The notes beneath the pieces are model-generated. The model saw nothing but the letters and a program-made list of their open reading frames with translations, was not told the origin of the DNA and searched no databases. The position numbers and the translations under genes are program-made. DNA of 6,202 nucleotides from Ruminococcus sp. UBA1366 (GTDB taxonomy: Bacteria > Bacillota > Clostridia > Oscillospirales > Ruminococcaceae): the NCBI GenBank assembly GCA_002306005.1, contig DBRO01000074.1:9198-15399 (forward strand), written 5' to 3'. Shown in pieces: positions 1 to 6,202 of this stretch (position 1 is the stretch's first letter; each line of letters begins with the position of its first letter).

Positions 1-567
1 GCATCACAAGTAGATACGGCGGCGCAGCAGCTCGCCACAGGTGCAGCCACGGCAAATGCCGGCGCGGGAACGCTTTTTGACGGTGCAGCACAGCTTGCCT
101 CCGGCACGGCGGATGTAAACACCGGCGCGGCAAAACTTTTCGCCGGTGCACAAACGCTTGCAACCGGTGCGAACAGCGCCGCAGAGGGTGCCGCACAGCT
201 TTCTACCGGTGCGACAACGTTATCTACCGGTGCGGCAAGTGCCGCGGACGGCGCAACCCAGCTTTCGGACGGCGCAAAGGCGCTGTTGGATGGATTGACA
301 ACGCTGAAAGATGGCGGAACACAGCTTTCGGATGGTGTTTCCCTGCTGAAAACCGGTGCGGGAACGCTAAATGACGGCATGGCGGAATTTGACGAGGAAG
401 GCATTCAACAGCTCGTCAGCCTGTTCAACGATGACATCAACGCGCTTCTTGAGAAGCTTGACGGCATTGCGCAAAACGCTTCGTCTTACAAATCCTTTAC
501 CGGCATTTCCGACAATATGGACGGCCGTGTGAAATTTATCATCAAAACCGACAGTATCGGCGAATAA
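1..567 (+). CDS. C-terminal part of a Leu-x-x-Gly heptad-repeat envelope protein (YhgE/Pip-like or RND/MMPL-associated), 5' truncated
   Basis: The frame is open from the first base of the window to a TAA at 565-567, giving 188 visible residues; the start lies outside. Visible residues 8-126 are a run of heptads of the form x-x-x-Leu-x-x-Gly, with glycine at every seventh position without exception (17 glycines) and Leu, Val or Ala three residues before each. The composition is Ala, Gly, Thr and Ser rich with Asp/Lys. The repeat ends in a Leu-rich, acidic helical stretch (about 129-155) and a short tail with YKSFTGI, MDG and VKFIIKTDSI. No membrane segment is visible in this part. Such heptads are known from YhgE/Pip-type membrane proteins and from extracytoplasmic parts of some Firmicutes RND/MMPL exporters. 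The lack of a C-terminal multi-span domain argues against a standard YhgE/Pip layout. Which family it belongs to cannot be settled without the missing N-terminal part. The gene call is firm, the function tentative. Confidence 0.6.
   Translation, partial: ASQVDTAAQQLATGAATANAGAGTLFDGAAQLASGTADVNTGAAKLFAGAQTLATGANSAAEGAAQLSTGATTLSTGAASAADGATQLSDGAKALLDGLTTLKDGGTQLSDGVSLLKTGAGTLNDGMAEFDEEGIQQLVSLFNDDINALLEKLDGIAQNASSYKSFTGISDNMDGRVKFIIKTDSIGE
22..378 (+). repeat. 17 tandem 21-bp units encoding xxxLxxG heptads
   Basis: Seventeen consecutive 7-codon units encode x-x-x-(Leu/Val/Ala)-x-x-Gly, with Gly at visible residues 14, 21, 28 and so on to 126. At DNA level the units share patterns such as GGTGC or GGCGC starts and CAGCTT, but they are diverged, so the periodicity is stronger in protein than in DNA. 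Three units (around residues 18, 60 and 81) have Ala instead of Leu, giving a loose higher-order pattern. The repeat probably began before the window, since residue 4 (Val) is also in register. After residue 126 the register breaks. Confidence 0.85.
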
Positions 568-579
568 GAACAAAAACAC

Positions 580-612
580 AAAACAGCTCCGGTCAAATCC
601 GGAGCTGTTTTT
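580..612. terminator. Perfect-stem intrinsic terminator, probably bidirectional
   Basis: AAACAGCTCCGG (581-592) and CCGGAGCTGTTT (599-610) are exact reverse complements separated by a 6-nt loop, and A580 with T611 adds a thirteenth pair. The hairpin starts 13 bp after the heptad-repeat gene's stop. On the plus strand the T run continues TTTTT then C. On the minus strand the hairpin is followed by GTGTTTTTG, so it can also end leftward transcripts from the epimerase gene. No comparably strong hairpin lies between it and the epimerase stop at 744. Confidence 0.9.
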
Positions 613-647
613 CTTGCAGTAAAAACTTTTGCATTTTTTTATGCTTC

Positions 648-667
648 GTTGCACGTTTGTGTGCAAC
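648..667 (+). other. Small hairpin in the convergent gap, possible backup terminator
   Basis: GTTGCAC (648-654) and GTGCAAC (661-667) form a perfect 7-bp stem around a 6-nt loop, followed on the plus strand by TTTTA. It lies 36 bp past the main terminator in an AT-rich gap (568-743) where I see no gene. The T run is short, so a terminator role is uncertain. The minus-strand tail is not T-rich. Confidence 0.35.
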
Positions 668-743
668 TTTTACGATACATTCACGATAGGATAGAAGCTT
701 TTCTTCCATCTGTACCATTTCGAAAAAATCCGGCGCTGTTTTG

Positions 744-1910
744 TTAATTCACATGCCTTTTTATCATTTCCAAGCACATTCTGCCGTTGTGGTAAGGGCA
801 TTTCCACGGACCGGCAATCTCCTGCGTGGGGTCGGGCGTTCCATCCGGCTCCAGCCGATAAAACCACTCCCCGCCGACACGTTGATCAATGATATGCGCT
901 TTGATATAGTCCCACTGTTCGTACGCGGCGGTTAAAAAAGCCGTGTCGCCGCTTTTCTGGTAGGCGTTCACAAAGCCCACAACCGTTTCCGCCTGCACCC
1001 ACCAAATTCGGCTGGCATCCACTTTTTTGCCGTCCCGCTCATTTTTCAGCGTGCCGTTTTCAAACGCAATCCGCTTGATATTGTTTGCAATATCCAAATC
1101 CATCCGCCGGAATTCCTCCGTAAGCACGGGGTTTTCCAACGTTTCGCAAGCCAAATCCATCAGCCATGCCGCCTCAATATCATGCCCAAAGGAATGAATA
1201 TCCCCCAGAACCTGAAAACGCTGATCAAAAAACACCCGCAGTGCTTGGTTTGTGGCATCGTAAATGCTCTCCCGCACCTGACGCAGCAAAAATTCCAGCC
1301 GTGCGGAAACTTTTTGGCTGTGGTTTGCCTTGTAAAGCTCCGTATATGCTTCAATTAAATGCAGAACGGCGTTCATCGTTTTTTCCGCCATAATGCCATT
1401 TTCGGAAAGCGCATCGTTGGCAACCGGTTTCCAGTCCCGCGAAAAAGATTCGCCGTAGCCGTATTCGTCCGGCGTTTTTGCTTCCACGTCCGCAAACAGT
1501 TTTTCGGCAAGCGCCAACGCTTCCGGTTCGCCGCAAGCGTTGTAATAAGCGCTCAGCGCATAAATTGCAAACGCAATATTATAGGTGTGCTTCATGGAAT
1601 CCACCGGCTCGCCCTTGTAATTGACCATCCAGTACACGCCGCCGTATTCTTTATCAATGCAGTGGTTTTTCAGGAATTCAAACGCCGCCGCGGCATTTTC
1701 CAGACAAGCCTTGTCGCCCAGCACCGCATAACAGCTTGCAAAAAACCACAAGATCCGCGAATGTAAAATCACGCCCTTGTCTGCCTGCCGGTTCACCTGT
1801 AAGTCGTAGCTCATATAGCCGTAAAAGCCGCCGTTTTGCTTGTCGCGCAGTGCCGACCAAAACGGAATCAGATGATCTGTCAATTCCTTTCTGCATTCTT
1901 CCGCCAACAT
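744..1910 (-). CDS. Cellobiose 2-epimerase (EC 5.1.3.11), AGE superfamily
   Basis: Predicted 388-residue cytoplasmic enzyme that epimerises the reducing-end glucose of beta-1,4-disaccharides to mannose, for example cellobiose to glucosyl-mannose. From memory of the Ruminococcus albus enzyme (389 residues), the alignment is nearly gap-free. Shared stretches include ELTDH.IPFW near residue 10, NGGFYGY (26-32), ADKGVILHSRILWFF (43-57), MKHTYNIAFAIYALS (106-120), ALSENG (167-172), GDIHS.GHDIEA.WLMD (236-252) and GPWKCPYHNGRMC (367-379). Active-site residues fall at the same numbers as in R. albus: Arg52, His243, Glu246, Trp249, Trp304, Glu308 and His374. The chain is an (alpha/alpha)6 barrel type with no signal peptide. 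An upstream in-frame ATG at 2009 would add 33 unmatched residues inside the DUF1015 gene. ATG 1910 fits the family N-terminus and has a Shine-Dalgarno. It is the last gene of the leftward unit, 13 bp after DUF1015. No mannoside phosphorylase or glycosidase partner is in the window. Confidence 0.93.
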   Translation of the reverse strand: MLAEECRKELTDHLIPFWSALRDKQNGGFYGYMSYDLQVNRQADKGVILHSRILWFFASCYAVLGDKACLENAAAAFEFLKNHCIDKEYGGVYWMVNYKGEPVDSMKHTYNIAFAIYALSAYYNACGEPEALALAEKLFADVEAKTPDEYGYGESFSRDWKPVANDALSENGIMAEKTMNAVLHLIEAYTELYKANHSQKVSARLEFLLRQVRESIYDATNQALRVFFDQRFQVLGDIHSFGHDIEAAWLMDLACETLENPVLTEEFRRMDLDIANNIKRIAFENGTLKNERDGKKVDASRIWWVQAETVVGFVNAYQKSGDTAFLTAAYEQWDYIKAHIIDQRVGGEWFYRLEPDGTPDPTQEIAGPWKCPYHNGRMCLEMIKRHVN

Positions 1911-1921
1911 ACCTTCACCCC
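1911..1921 (-). promoter_or_regulatory. Ribosome binding site of the epimerase gene
   Basis: The minus strand reads GGGGTGAAGGT directly before ATG 1910. GGGGTG at 1921-1916 matches the anti-Shine-Dalgarno with a 5-nt spacer. It sits almost exactly in the 13-bp gap after the DUF1015 stop, supporting this start over ATG 2009 and suggesting coupled translation. Confidence 0.75.
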
Positions 1922-1923
1922 GT

Positions 1924-3171
1924 TTACCGGATAATTTTCCGGCATTCCATATAGTATCGTTTATCCTGTGCGTGTCCCATTGAGAACGTTTTGCGGGGCA
2001 GTGCGCCATCCCGCACCACCGTGGAGAATAACTCTGTTTTTTTCATTGGCGGCAGGATGATTCCCACACAGCCTTGATTTTTTGCCAGCCGGCGCACGGT
2101 ATCCGCGCCGTGAATATAATCAATTTTCCCACCATGCGCCCGCACAAAATCATCCAGCGCGTGCTGTACGCTCCCCACAGAGAGCGCCGAGGTAGGTTTT
2201 GTAATGGCAAAATCCGCTGCCTGCTCGCCGTAAACCAGTGTCATGCACTGGAGGCAGAGCGTATCCGCCGGCTGTGCGCCCAGCGTTTGCATAAATTCCC
2301 GACGGAACACATCCGCATCCACACCGGTGATAATCCGATGGATTGCCTCAAATTCCAGCGCGGGCGAATGCAGATTGACAATCTCCGCCAGCGCCCAGCG
2401 CGCAGGGTGGTTTGTCAAATCCTCGTCCGGATGCTGTGCTTTTAACTGCTCGTAGTAGGCTTTCGCGGCGGCAAGGGAATGATTTCCATCCCCGACTGCA
2501 TAAACCAACGGCGTGGCGCTTTCCTCCTGCTGAGAAAGTTTCCCCAGCGCCTGTAAAACGCCCTCCTGTGCGGATTTTTCCAACAGCCAGCCGGAGATTT
2601 CCCCGCCGCCCTGCATGAGCGGGCAGGCATAAACCTGTGTCATCGTTTCTTTCCCCATGGAAAGAGGCTCTATGACGGTTTTTGCCGTATCGTCAATTAA
2701 AATCATAATATGGGGAAGTTCCAAAGCCGCCCCGTCGCGGATTTTCACCCGCGGCGGCAGGCGTTCCGGAACGGTTTTTTCCGTGGCACGCACGGGCGTA
2801 GTGCTGCCCGGCTGATAATCGTACTGCTCCAAATCAATTGCGCCCACAATGCCGCACCGCAGTTTTCCATCGCTTTGCACACGCTCGGTATAAATCATCG
2901 CATCCGGATATGCCATAAAAATATCGCTGTCCAGCATTTCGCGCATGGCTGTATGAATTTCCCCGATTCGTTTCATAACATCGGGTTCTTCCAAATAAAC
3001 CTCCGGTAAAATCAGCCGCAGGGCGGAGGGGGTTTCCCCGACGATTTCCGCTGTTTCGTGCCAGTATTCCGGCTCGCTGGTGTACTGATCGCAGGCAATC
3101 ACTGCCCAGTTCTTTTGGTCTTTCTTGCGCGGCAGGAGAATTTCCGCCGCCGTAAATGTGTTGTTTTTCAT
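1924..3171 (-). CDS. DUF1015 family protein (COG4198), unknown function
   Basis: Predicted 415-residue soluble protein with no signal peptide or membrane segment. Recognised as DUF1015 by its ordered conserved blocks: ILLPRKKDQKNWAVIACDQYT (11-31), VRATEKTVPERLPPR (127-141), HIMILIDD (154-161), the glycine/His signature YAVGDGNHSLAAAKAYYE (224-241), LAEIVNLHS near 261-269, IDYIHG (350-355), GIILPP (370-375) and the C-terminal FSMGHAQDKRYYMECRKI (396-413). The length is normal for the family. The biochemical role is not established. The NWAVIACDQYT and GDGNHS blocks look like a binding or catalytic site, but that is inference. ATG 3171 is chosen over ATG 3183 (four residues longer) because GGAG lies 6 nt before 3171, and ATG 3183 overlaps that GGAG and has no ribosome site of its own. 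It lies 77 bp after secA and 13 bp before the epimerase gene. In other Firmicutes I recall DUF1015 beside serine biosynthesis genes; none is here. Confidence 0.9.
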   Translation of the reverse strand: MKNNTFTAAEILLPRKKDQKNWAVIACDQYTSEPEYWHETAEIVGETPSALRLILPEVYLEEPDVMKRIGEIHTAMREMLDSDIFMAYPDAMIYTERVQSDGKLRCGIVGAIDLEQYDYQPGSTTPVRATEKTVPERLPPRVKIRDGAALELPHIMILIDDTAKTVIEPLSMGKETMTQVYACPLMQGGGEISGWLLEKSAQEGVLQALGKLSQQEESATPLVYAVGDGNHSLAAAKAYYEQLKAQHPDEDLTNHPARWALAEIVNLHSPALEFEAIHRIITGVDADVFRREFMQTLGAQPADTLCLQCMTLVYGEQAADFAITKPTSALSVGSVQHALDDFVRAHGGKIDYIHGADTVRRLAKNQGCVGIILPPMKKTELFSTVVRDGALPRKTFSMGHAQDKRYYMECRKIIR

Positions 3172-3177
3172 GCAAAA

Positions 3178-3181
3178 CTCC
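3178..3181 (-). promoter_or_regulatory. Shine-Dalgarno that decides the DUF1015 start
   Basis: GGAG on the minus strand with a 6-nt spacer (TTTTGC) before ATG 3171. It overlaps the upstream in-frame ATG at 3183-3181, which makes that ATG an unlikely start. It lies only a few bases after the base of the hairpin at 3187-3226. Confidence 0.7.
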
Positions 3182-3183
3182 AT

Positions 3184-3226
3184 AAAACAGGGCGGACTTC
3201 AGCTCTCGGCACAGAAATCCGCCTGT
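3184..3226 (-). terminator. Imperfect terminator-like hairpin between secA and DUF1015
   Basis: On the minus strand ACAGGCGGATTTC (3226-3214) pairs with GAAGTCCGCCCTGT (3200-3187). That makes 13 pairs with one G-T wobble and one bulged C, around a 13-nt loop, followed by TTTA. The stem begins 22 bp after the secA stop. The U run is short (four including the last paired base), so it may be a partial terminator, an attenuator or an RNA-stability hairpin. It ends right at the DUF1015 ribosome binding site. There is little room for a promoter between the secA stop and the stem, so DUF1015 expression probably depends on read-through or on a promoter inside secA. Confidence 0.5.
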
Positions 3227-3248
3227 GATTTTTACGAAAACCCTTTCG

Positions 3249-5990
3249 TTATTTGCTGACGGTTTCGTTCGCGCCGCAGCATTTCTTGTATTTTTTGCCG
3301 CTGCCGCATGGGCAGGGATCGTTTCTGCCGGGCTTTTTGTTGGAAACAGGCTTGAGCAGGGATTTATCTGCGGTTCGAACCGGCTCCGCTTTCAGCACCT
3401 GCTCGCGCTTGGGTTCTTCGTTCTTTTTAATTTGTGCGGTAAAGAGCATCCGAATGGTGTCTTCACAAATGGATTCCACCATGGCATCGAACATGTCAAA
3501 GCCTTCAATCCGGTACTCGACCACGGGGTTTTTCTGTCCGTAGGCGCGCAAGCCGATACCGCGTTTGAGCTCGTCCATATCGTCGATATGCGCCATCCAC
3601 TTGTTATCCACAACCTTCAGCAGAATCACACGCTCCACTTCACGCATCAGCTTGGGCGTGATTTCTTCCTCGCGCTTCGCGTAAAAATCTAACGCGCGCT
3701 TGGTGAGCATCTCGGTAATATCTTTCTTAGAAATATCCTCAATTTCCTGTGCGGTGTAATTGAAATCATCGTCCGTGGTAATTAAGCCCATCAACTGGTC
3801 GCGCAGACCAACCAGATTCCAGTTATCATGCACATCATCGTCCAGCAGGTAAGCATTGACGGTGTTTTCCACAAAATCGGTAATCATCTTAATGACATAC
3901 TCATGAATATCCTCGCCGTCCAGCACCTTGGCGCGCTGGGCATAGATAATCTCACGCTGGGTATTCATGACGTCGTCGAAGTTCAAAACGTTCTTCCGGA
4001 TATTAAAGTTCTTGCCCTCAATCTTCTTCTGGGAAGATTCAATCACGCTGGTAAGCATCCGGCTTTGAATGGGCATATCCTCGTCCACTTTCAGCGTGTT
4101 CATCATATGAGTAATCCGCTCGCCGCCAAAAATCCGCATCAGGTCATCTTCCAGTGAAAGGAAGAATTGGCTTTCGCCCTCGTCGCCCTGCCGTCCGGCA
4201 CGTCCGCGCAGCTGGTTATCAATTCGCCTTGCCTCATGGCGTTCCGTACCGATAATGAGCAGACCGCCCGCTGCTTTCACTTCTTTTGCCTTTTCGCTGA
4301 TTTCCGCAGAATATTTTTTATACAATTCCTTATACTTTGCCCGTGCATTGAGAATTTCCTCGTCGTCGGTTTCGGCAAAGCCGGTCGCCTCTACGATAAT
4401 CTCCTCAGGAATTTCCATCTTTTTGAGTGCGGCTTTTGCCAGATATTCGGCATTACCGCCCAGCATAATGTCCGTGCCGCGTCCTGCCATGTTGGTTGCA
4501 ATCGTCACCGCGCCCAGCTTACCTGCCTGCGCAACGATTTCCGCTTCCTTCTCATGGTATTTCGCGTTCAACACCTCATGCTTGATGCCCTTATTTTTCA
4601 GCATACGGGACAACAGTTCGGATTTTTCAATCGAAACCGTACCAACAAGCACGGGCTGACCGGTCTTGTGTGCCTCAATAATGCGTTCAATGACAGCATT
4701 GTACTTCGCTTTTTCGGTTTTATACACCACGTCCGGCTGGTCGATCCGAATCACCGGCATATTCGTGGGAACTTCAATCACGTCCAGCTTATAAATTTCG
4801 CGGAATTCGTCCTCTTCCGTCAGTGCCGTACCCGTCATACCGGAAAGCTTGCTGTACAGCCGGAAGTAGTTCTGATAGGTAATGGTCGCAATCGTTTTGG
4901 ATTCGCGCGCGACTTTCACGCCTTCTTTTGCTTCAATTGCCTGATGGAGACCATCGTTAAAGCGCCGTCCAATCATAATACGACCGGTGAATTCATCCAC
5001 AATCAGCACTTCGCCATCGCGCACAACGTAATCTATATCATTGCGCATCACGCCGTTTGCCTTAATTGCCTGATTGATATGGTGGAGGAGCGTCATGTTT
5101 GCCGCGTCCATCAGATTGATCACGTTAAACGCTTTTTCCGCCTTTTTCACACCGGATTTCGTCAGCGTAGCCGTGCGTGCTTTTTCATCAATAATATAGT
5201 CGCCGTCCAACAGGTCATTATCCGCCTTGTCGTCCATTTCCACAACCTTAATCGGCTTCAATGTTTTTGCGAAATGGTCCGCAATCTGATACAGTTCCGT
5301 AGACTTATCGCCCTGCCCGGAAATAATCAGCGGCGTTCTTGCCTCATCAATCAAAATGGAGTCCACTTCATCCACGATGGCAAAAGAATGTCCGCGCTGG
5401 ACTTGGTCTTTTTTATAAATTACCATGTTGTCACGCAGATAATCAAATCCGAACTCGCTGTTCGTACCATAGGTAATATCGGCATCATAGGCTGCTTTTT
5501 TCTGCTCGCTGGTCATGCCGTTAAGCACCACGCCGATGGAAAGTCCCAGAAAACGATACACCCTGCCCATTTCCTCGGATTGGAATTTCGCCAGATAGTC
5601 ATTCACCGTTACAACATGAACGCCTTTTCCGGCGAGTGCATTGGCATACGCTGCAAGGCAGGCCACCAGCGTTTTACCTTCACCGGTTTTCATTTCGGCA
5701 ATTCTGCCCTGATGCAGCACAATTGCACCGATAATCTGCACGGGGAACGGCTTTTTGCCCAGCACCCGATACGCTGCCTCACGGCAAACCGCAAGCGCTT
5801 CCGGCAGCACGGAATCCAGTGTTTCCAGTCCGTCCAGCCGATCCTTAAAAATCTGTGTTTGTGCGCGCAACTCCGAATCAGACATTGCCTGATAGGTCGG
5901 TTCTAAATCCAGCACCTTTTGCTTGATCGGCTCAATTCGTTTCAATTCTTTTTTACTGTAATTCCCCAGCAGGATATCGATAAATGACAT
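3249..5990 (-). CDS. secA: Preprotein translocase ATPase SecA
   Basis: SecA, 913 residues, is the peripheral ATPase that pushes unfolded preproteins through SecYEG. Visible in order: N-terminal helix [21 protein letters not shown] (2-22); Walker A MKTGEGKT (100-107); [16 protein letters not shown] (173-188); Walker [21 protein letters not shown] (206-225); preprotein cross-linking region about 226-370 with LIVDEFTGR (329-337); SGMTGTA (383-389); NBD2 with [12 protein letters not shown] (447-458), [14 protein letters not shown] (500-513) and the arginine-finger stretch [11 protein letters not shown] (593-603); helical scaffold and two-helix finger with [20 protein letters not shown] (797-816); and C-terminal zinc motif [13 protein letters not shown], with Cys893, 895, 904 and 905. 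A charged insert of about 60 residues (514-575) in NBD2 is typical of clostridial SecA. The start ATG 5990 matches the family N-terminus. ATG 6002 adds four residues (MVWK), and ATG 6098 adds 36 unmatched residues. No prfB follows, unlike in many Firmicutes. Complete, with no missing motif. Confidence 0.98.
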   Translation of the reverse strand: MSFIDILLGNYSKKELKRIEPIKQKVLDLEPTYQAMSDSELRAQTQIFKDRLDGLETLDSVLPEALAVCREAAYRVLGKKPFPVQIIGAIVLHQGRIAEMKTGEGKTLVACLAAYANALAGKGVHVVTVNDYLAKFQSEEMGRVYRFLGLSIGVVLNGMTSEQKKAAYDADITYGTNSEFGFDYLRDNMVIYKKDQVQRGHSFAIVDEVDSILIDEARTPLIISGQGDKSTELYQIADHFAKTLKPIKVVEMDDKADNDLLDGDYIIDEKARTATLTKSGVKKAEKAFNVINLMDAANMTLLHHINQAIKANGVMRNDIDYVVRDGEVLIVDEFTGRIMIGRRFNDGLHQAIEAKEGVKVARESKTIATITYQNYFRLYSKLSGMTGTALTEEDEFREIYKLDVIEVPTNMPVIRIDQPDVVYKTEKAKYNAVIERIIEAHKTGQPVLVGTVSIEKSELLSRMLKNKGIKHEVLNAKYHEKEAEIVAQAGKLGAVTIATNMAGRGTDIMLGGNAEYLAKAALKKMEIPEEIIVEATGFAETDDEEILNARAKYKELYKKYSAEISEKAKEVKAAGGLLIIGTERHEARRIDNQLRGRAGRQGDEGESQFFLSLEDDLMRIFGGERITHMMNTLKVDEDMPIQSRMLTSVIESSQKKIEGKNFNIRKNVLNFDDVMNTQREIIYAQRAKVLDGEDIHEYVIKMITDFVENTVNAYLLDDDVHDNWNLVGLRDQLMGLITTDDDFNYTAQEIEDISKKDITEMLTKRALDFYAKREEEITPKLMREVERVILLKVVDNKWMAHIDDMDELKRGIGLRAYGQKNPVVEYRIEGFDMFDAMVESICEDTIRMLFTAQIKKNEEPKREQVLKAEPVRTADKSLLKPVSNKKPGRNDPCPCGSGKKYKKCCGANETVSK

Positions 5991-5999
5991 TTTCCAGAC

Positions 6000-6009
6000 C
6001 ATTCCTTTC
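6000..6009 (-). promoter_or_regulatory. secA ribosome binding site with an AUG fused to it
   Basis: The minus strand reads GAAAGGA at 6009-6003 followed at once by ATG (6002-6000), then GTC TGG AAA and the in-frame ATG at 5990. For ATG 5990 the spacer is 12 nt, rather long; for ATG 6002 it is zero, too short. Family alignment favours 5990. No better Shine-Dalgarno lies closer. Confidence 0.6.
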
Positions 6010-6011
6010 TT

Positions 6012-6031
6012 TTGTTCCCTCCGCGGAACAA
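6012..6031 (-). promoter_or_regulatory. Hairpin immediately upstream of the secA ribosome binding site
   Basis: On the minus strand TTGTTCC (6031-6025) and GGAACAA (6018-6012) form a perfect 7-bp stem with a 6-nt loop GCGGAG. It ends two bases before GAAAGGA. It leaves the ribosome site single-stranded but close enough to influence ribosome access. The loop itself is purine-rich and resembles a Shine-Dalgarno. A regulatory role is inference. Confidence 0.4.
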
Positions 6032-6074
6032 CCGGCACAAAGTAAATACCGTCGAAAAGCCGCGCGCTTGCACG

Positions 6075-6115
6075 CACAGCATGATTTTTCAAACCCAACG
6101 CTGTGATGCCACAGC
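6075..6115 (-). promoter_or_regulatory. Competing hairpins at the 5' end of the secA leader
   Basis: The leader RNA contains GCTGTG (6115-6110), GCAT, CACAGC (6105-6100), a 19-nt spacer and a second GCTGTG (6080-6075). CACAGC can pair with the first copy (6 bp, tetraloop) or with the second. The second pairing extends to 8 pairs (CACAGCGT with ATGCTGTG, one wobble) plus five inner pairs (GGTTT with AAATC, one wobble) around a 3-nt loop. The two structures exclude each other. The first hairpin starts about 2-5 nt from the predicted transcript start. Confidence 0.4.
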
Positions 6116-6126
6116 ATACAAATTAT

Positions 6127-6155
6127 ATTATATAACAAATGGTACGAAAAGTCAA
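6127..6155 (-). promoter_or_regulatory. Sigma-A (sigma-70 type) promoter for secA
   Basis: On the minus strand there is a -35 TTGACT (6155-6150, five of six consensus bases), a 17-bp spacer, and a perfect -10 TATAAT (6132-6127). A second TATAAT overlaps at 6127-6122 but has poorer spacing (22 bp). Transcription would start near 6120-6117, leaving a leader of about 130 nt before ATG 5990. This is the only strong promoter I see for the leftward unit. Confidence 0.85.
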
Positions 6156-6202
6156 ACACTTTAGGACAGAAAACTACCGGATTTTTTTCGCTGCGGCATT
6201 TT
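6156..6202. other. Right-edge intergenic sequence, nothing recognised
   Basis: AT-rich sequence upstream of the secA promoter with a T7 run. No gene end, complete hairpin or other site can be supported before the window ends. Confidence 0.5.

Noticed and set aside
22..378. Possible CRISPR array or microsatellite-like DNA repeat
   Set aside because: The 21-bp units are contiguous, diverged at DNA level and in frame; they are protein heptads, with no spacers.
367..666. 99-codon minus-strand frame over the heptad gene's end and terminator
   Set aside because: It runs through the terminator hairpin and opposite the real heptad gene; no recognisable product.
1359..1766. 135-codon plus-strand frame opposite the epimerase gene
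   Set aside because: Antisense shadow of a gene with intact catalytic residues; Phe/Arg/His-rich composition and no family signal.
3225..3692. 155-codon plus-strand frame over the secA 3' end, with a hydrophobic N-terminus resembling a signal peptide
   Set aside because: The hydrophobic stretch is the complement of the codons for the SecA zinc tail; no promoter or family match supports it.
4167..5906. 579-codon open frame on the plus strand antisense to secA
   Set aside because: It lies entirely opposite the well-conserved SecA frame. Its product is rich in Phe, His, Arg, Asn and Cys with no recognisable domain, as expected from an antisense shadow.
5991..6119. SecM-like arrest peptide or known riboswitch in the secA leader
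   Set aside because: No SecM-type arrest motif or signal sequence appears in the leader frames, and the hairpins do not match a riboswitch class I recognise.

Overview
The window reads as chromosome from a Gram-positive clostridial bacterium, most likely Ruminococcaceae/Oscillospiraceae. This is an inference from three things. SecA is of the long clostridial type. The cellobiose 2-epimerase lines up with the Ruminococcus albus enzyme, with key residues at the same numbers. The left-edge protein carries the Leu-x-x-Gly heptad repeats common in Firmicutes surface/export proteins. I see no mobile element, CRISPR array, tRNA or rRNA.

Layout from left to right. Positions 1-567 (+) hold the 3' end of a gene for a heptad-repeat, envelope-type protein, followed by a strong perfect hairpin terminator (580-612). 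After a 130-bp AT-rich convergent gap, everything else is on the minus strand. Read in the direction of transcription, this is a sigma-A type promoter (6127-6155), a structured leader of about 130 nt, secA (5990-3249), a 77-bp gap with a terminator-like hairpin, a DUF1015-family gene (3171-1924), 13 bp, then a cellobiose 2-epimerase gene (1910-744). The hairpin at 580-612 is bidirectional and probably also ends this leftward unit.

Functionally, SecA is the ATP-driven motor of the Sec protein export channel. DUF1015 is a conserved cytoplasmic family of unknown role. The epimerase interconverts beta-1,4-linked disaccharides ending in glucose or mannose, and in R. albus it belongs to mannan and cellulose oligosaccharide use. 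DUF1015 and the epimerase are tightly spaced and probably co-translated. Their link to secA may be only positional, because an imperfect hairpin with a short U run lies between secA and DUF1015.

Most of the window is ordinary housekeeping sequence. The parts most worth a second look are the secA leader (competing hairpins at the predicted 5' end, a hairpin next to the Shine-Dalgarno, and two in-frame AUGs around it), the hairpin abutting the DUF1015 ribosome binding site, and the unexplained DUF1015-epimerase pairing.
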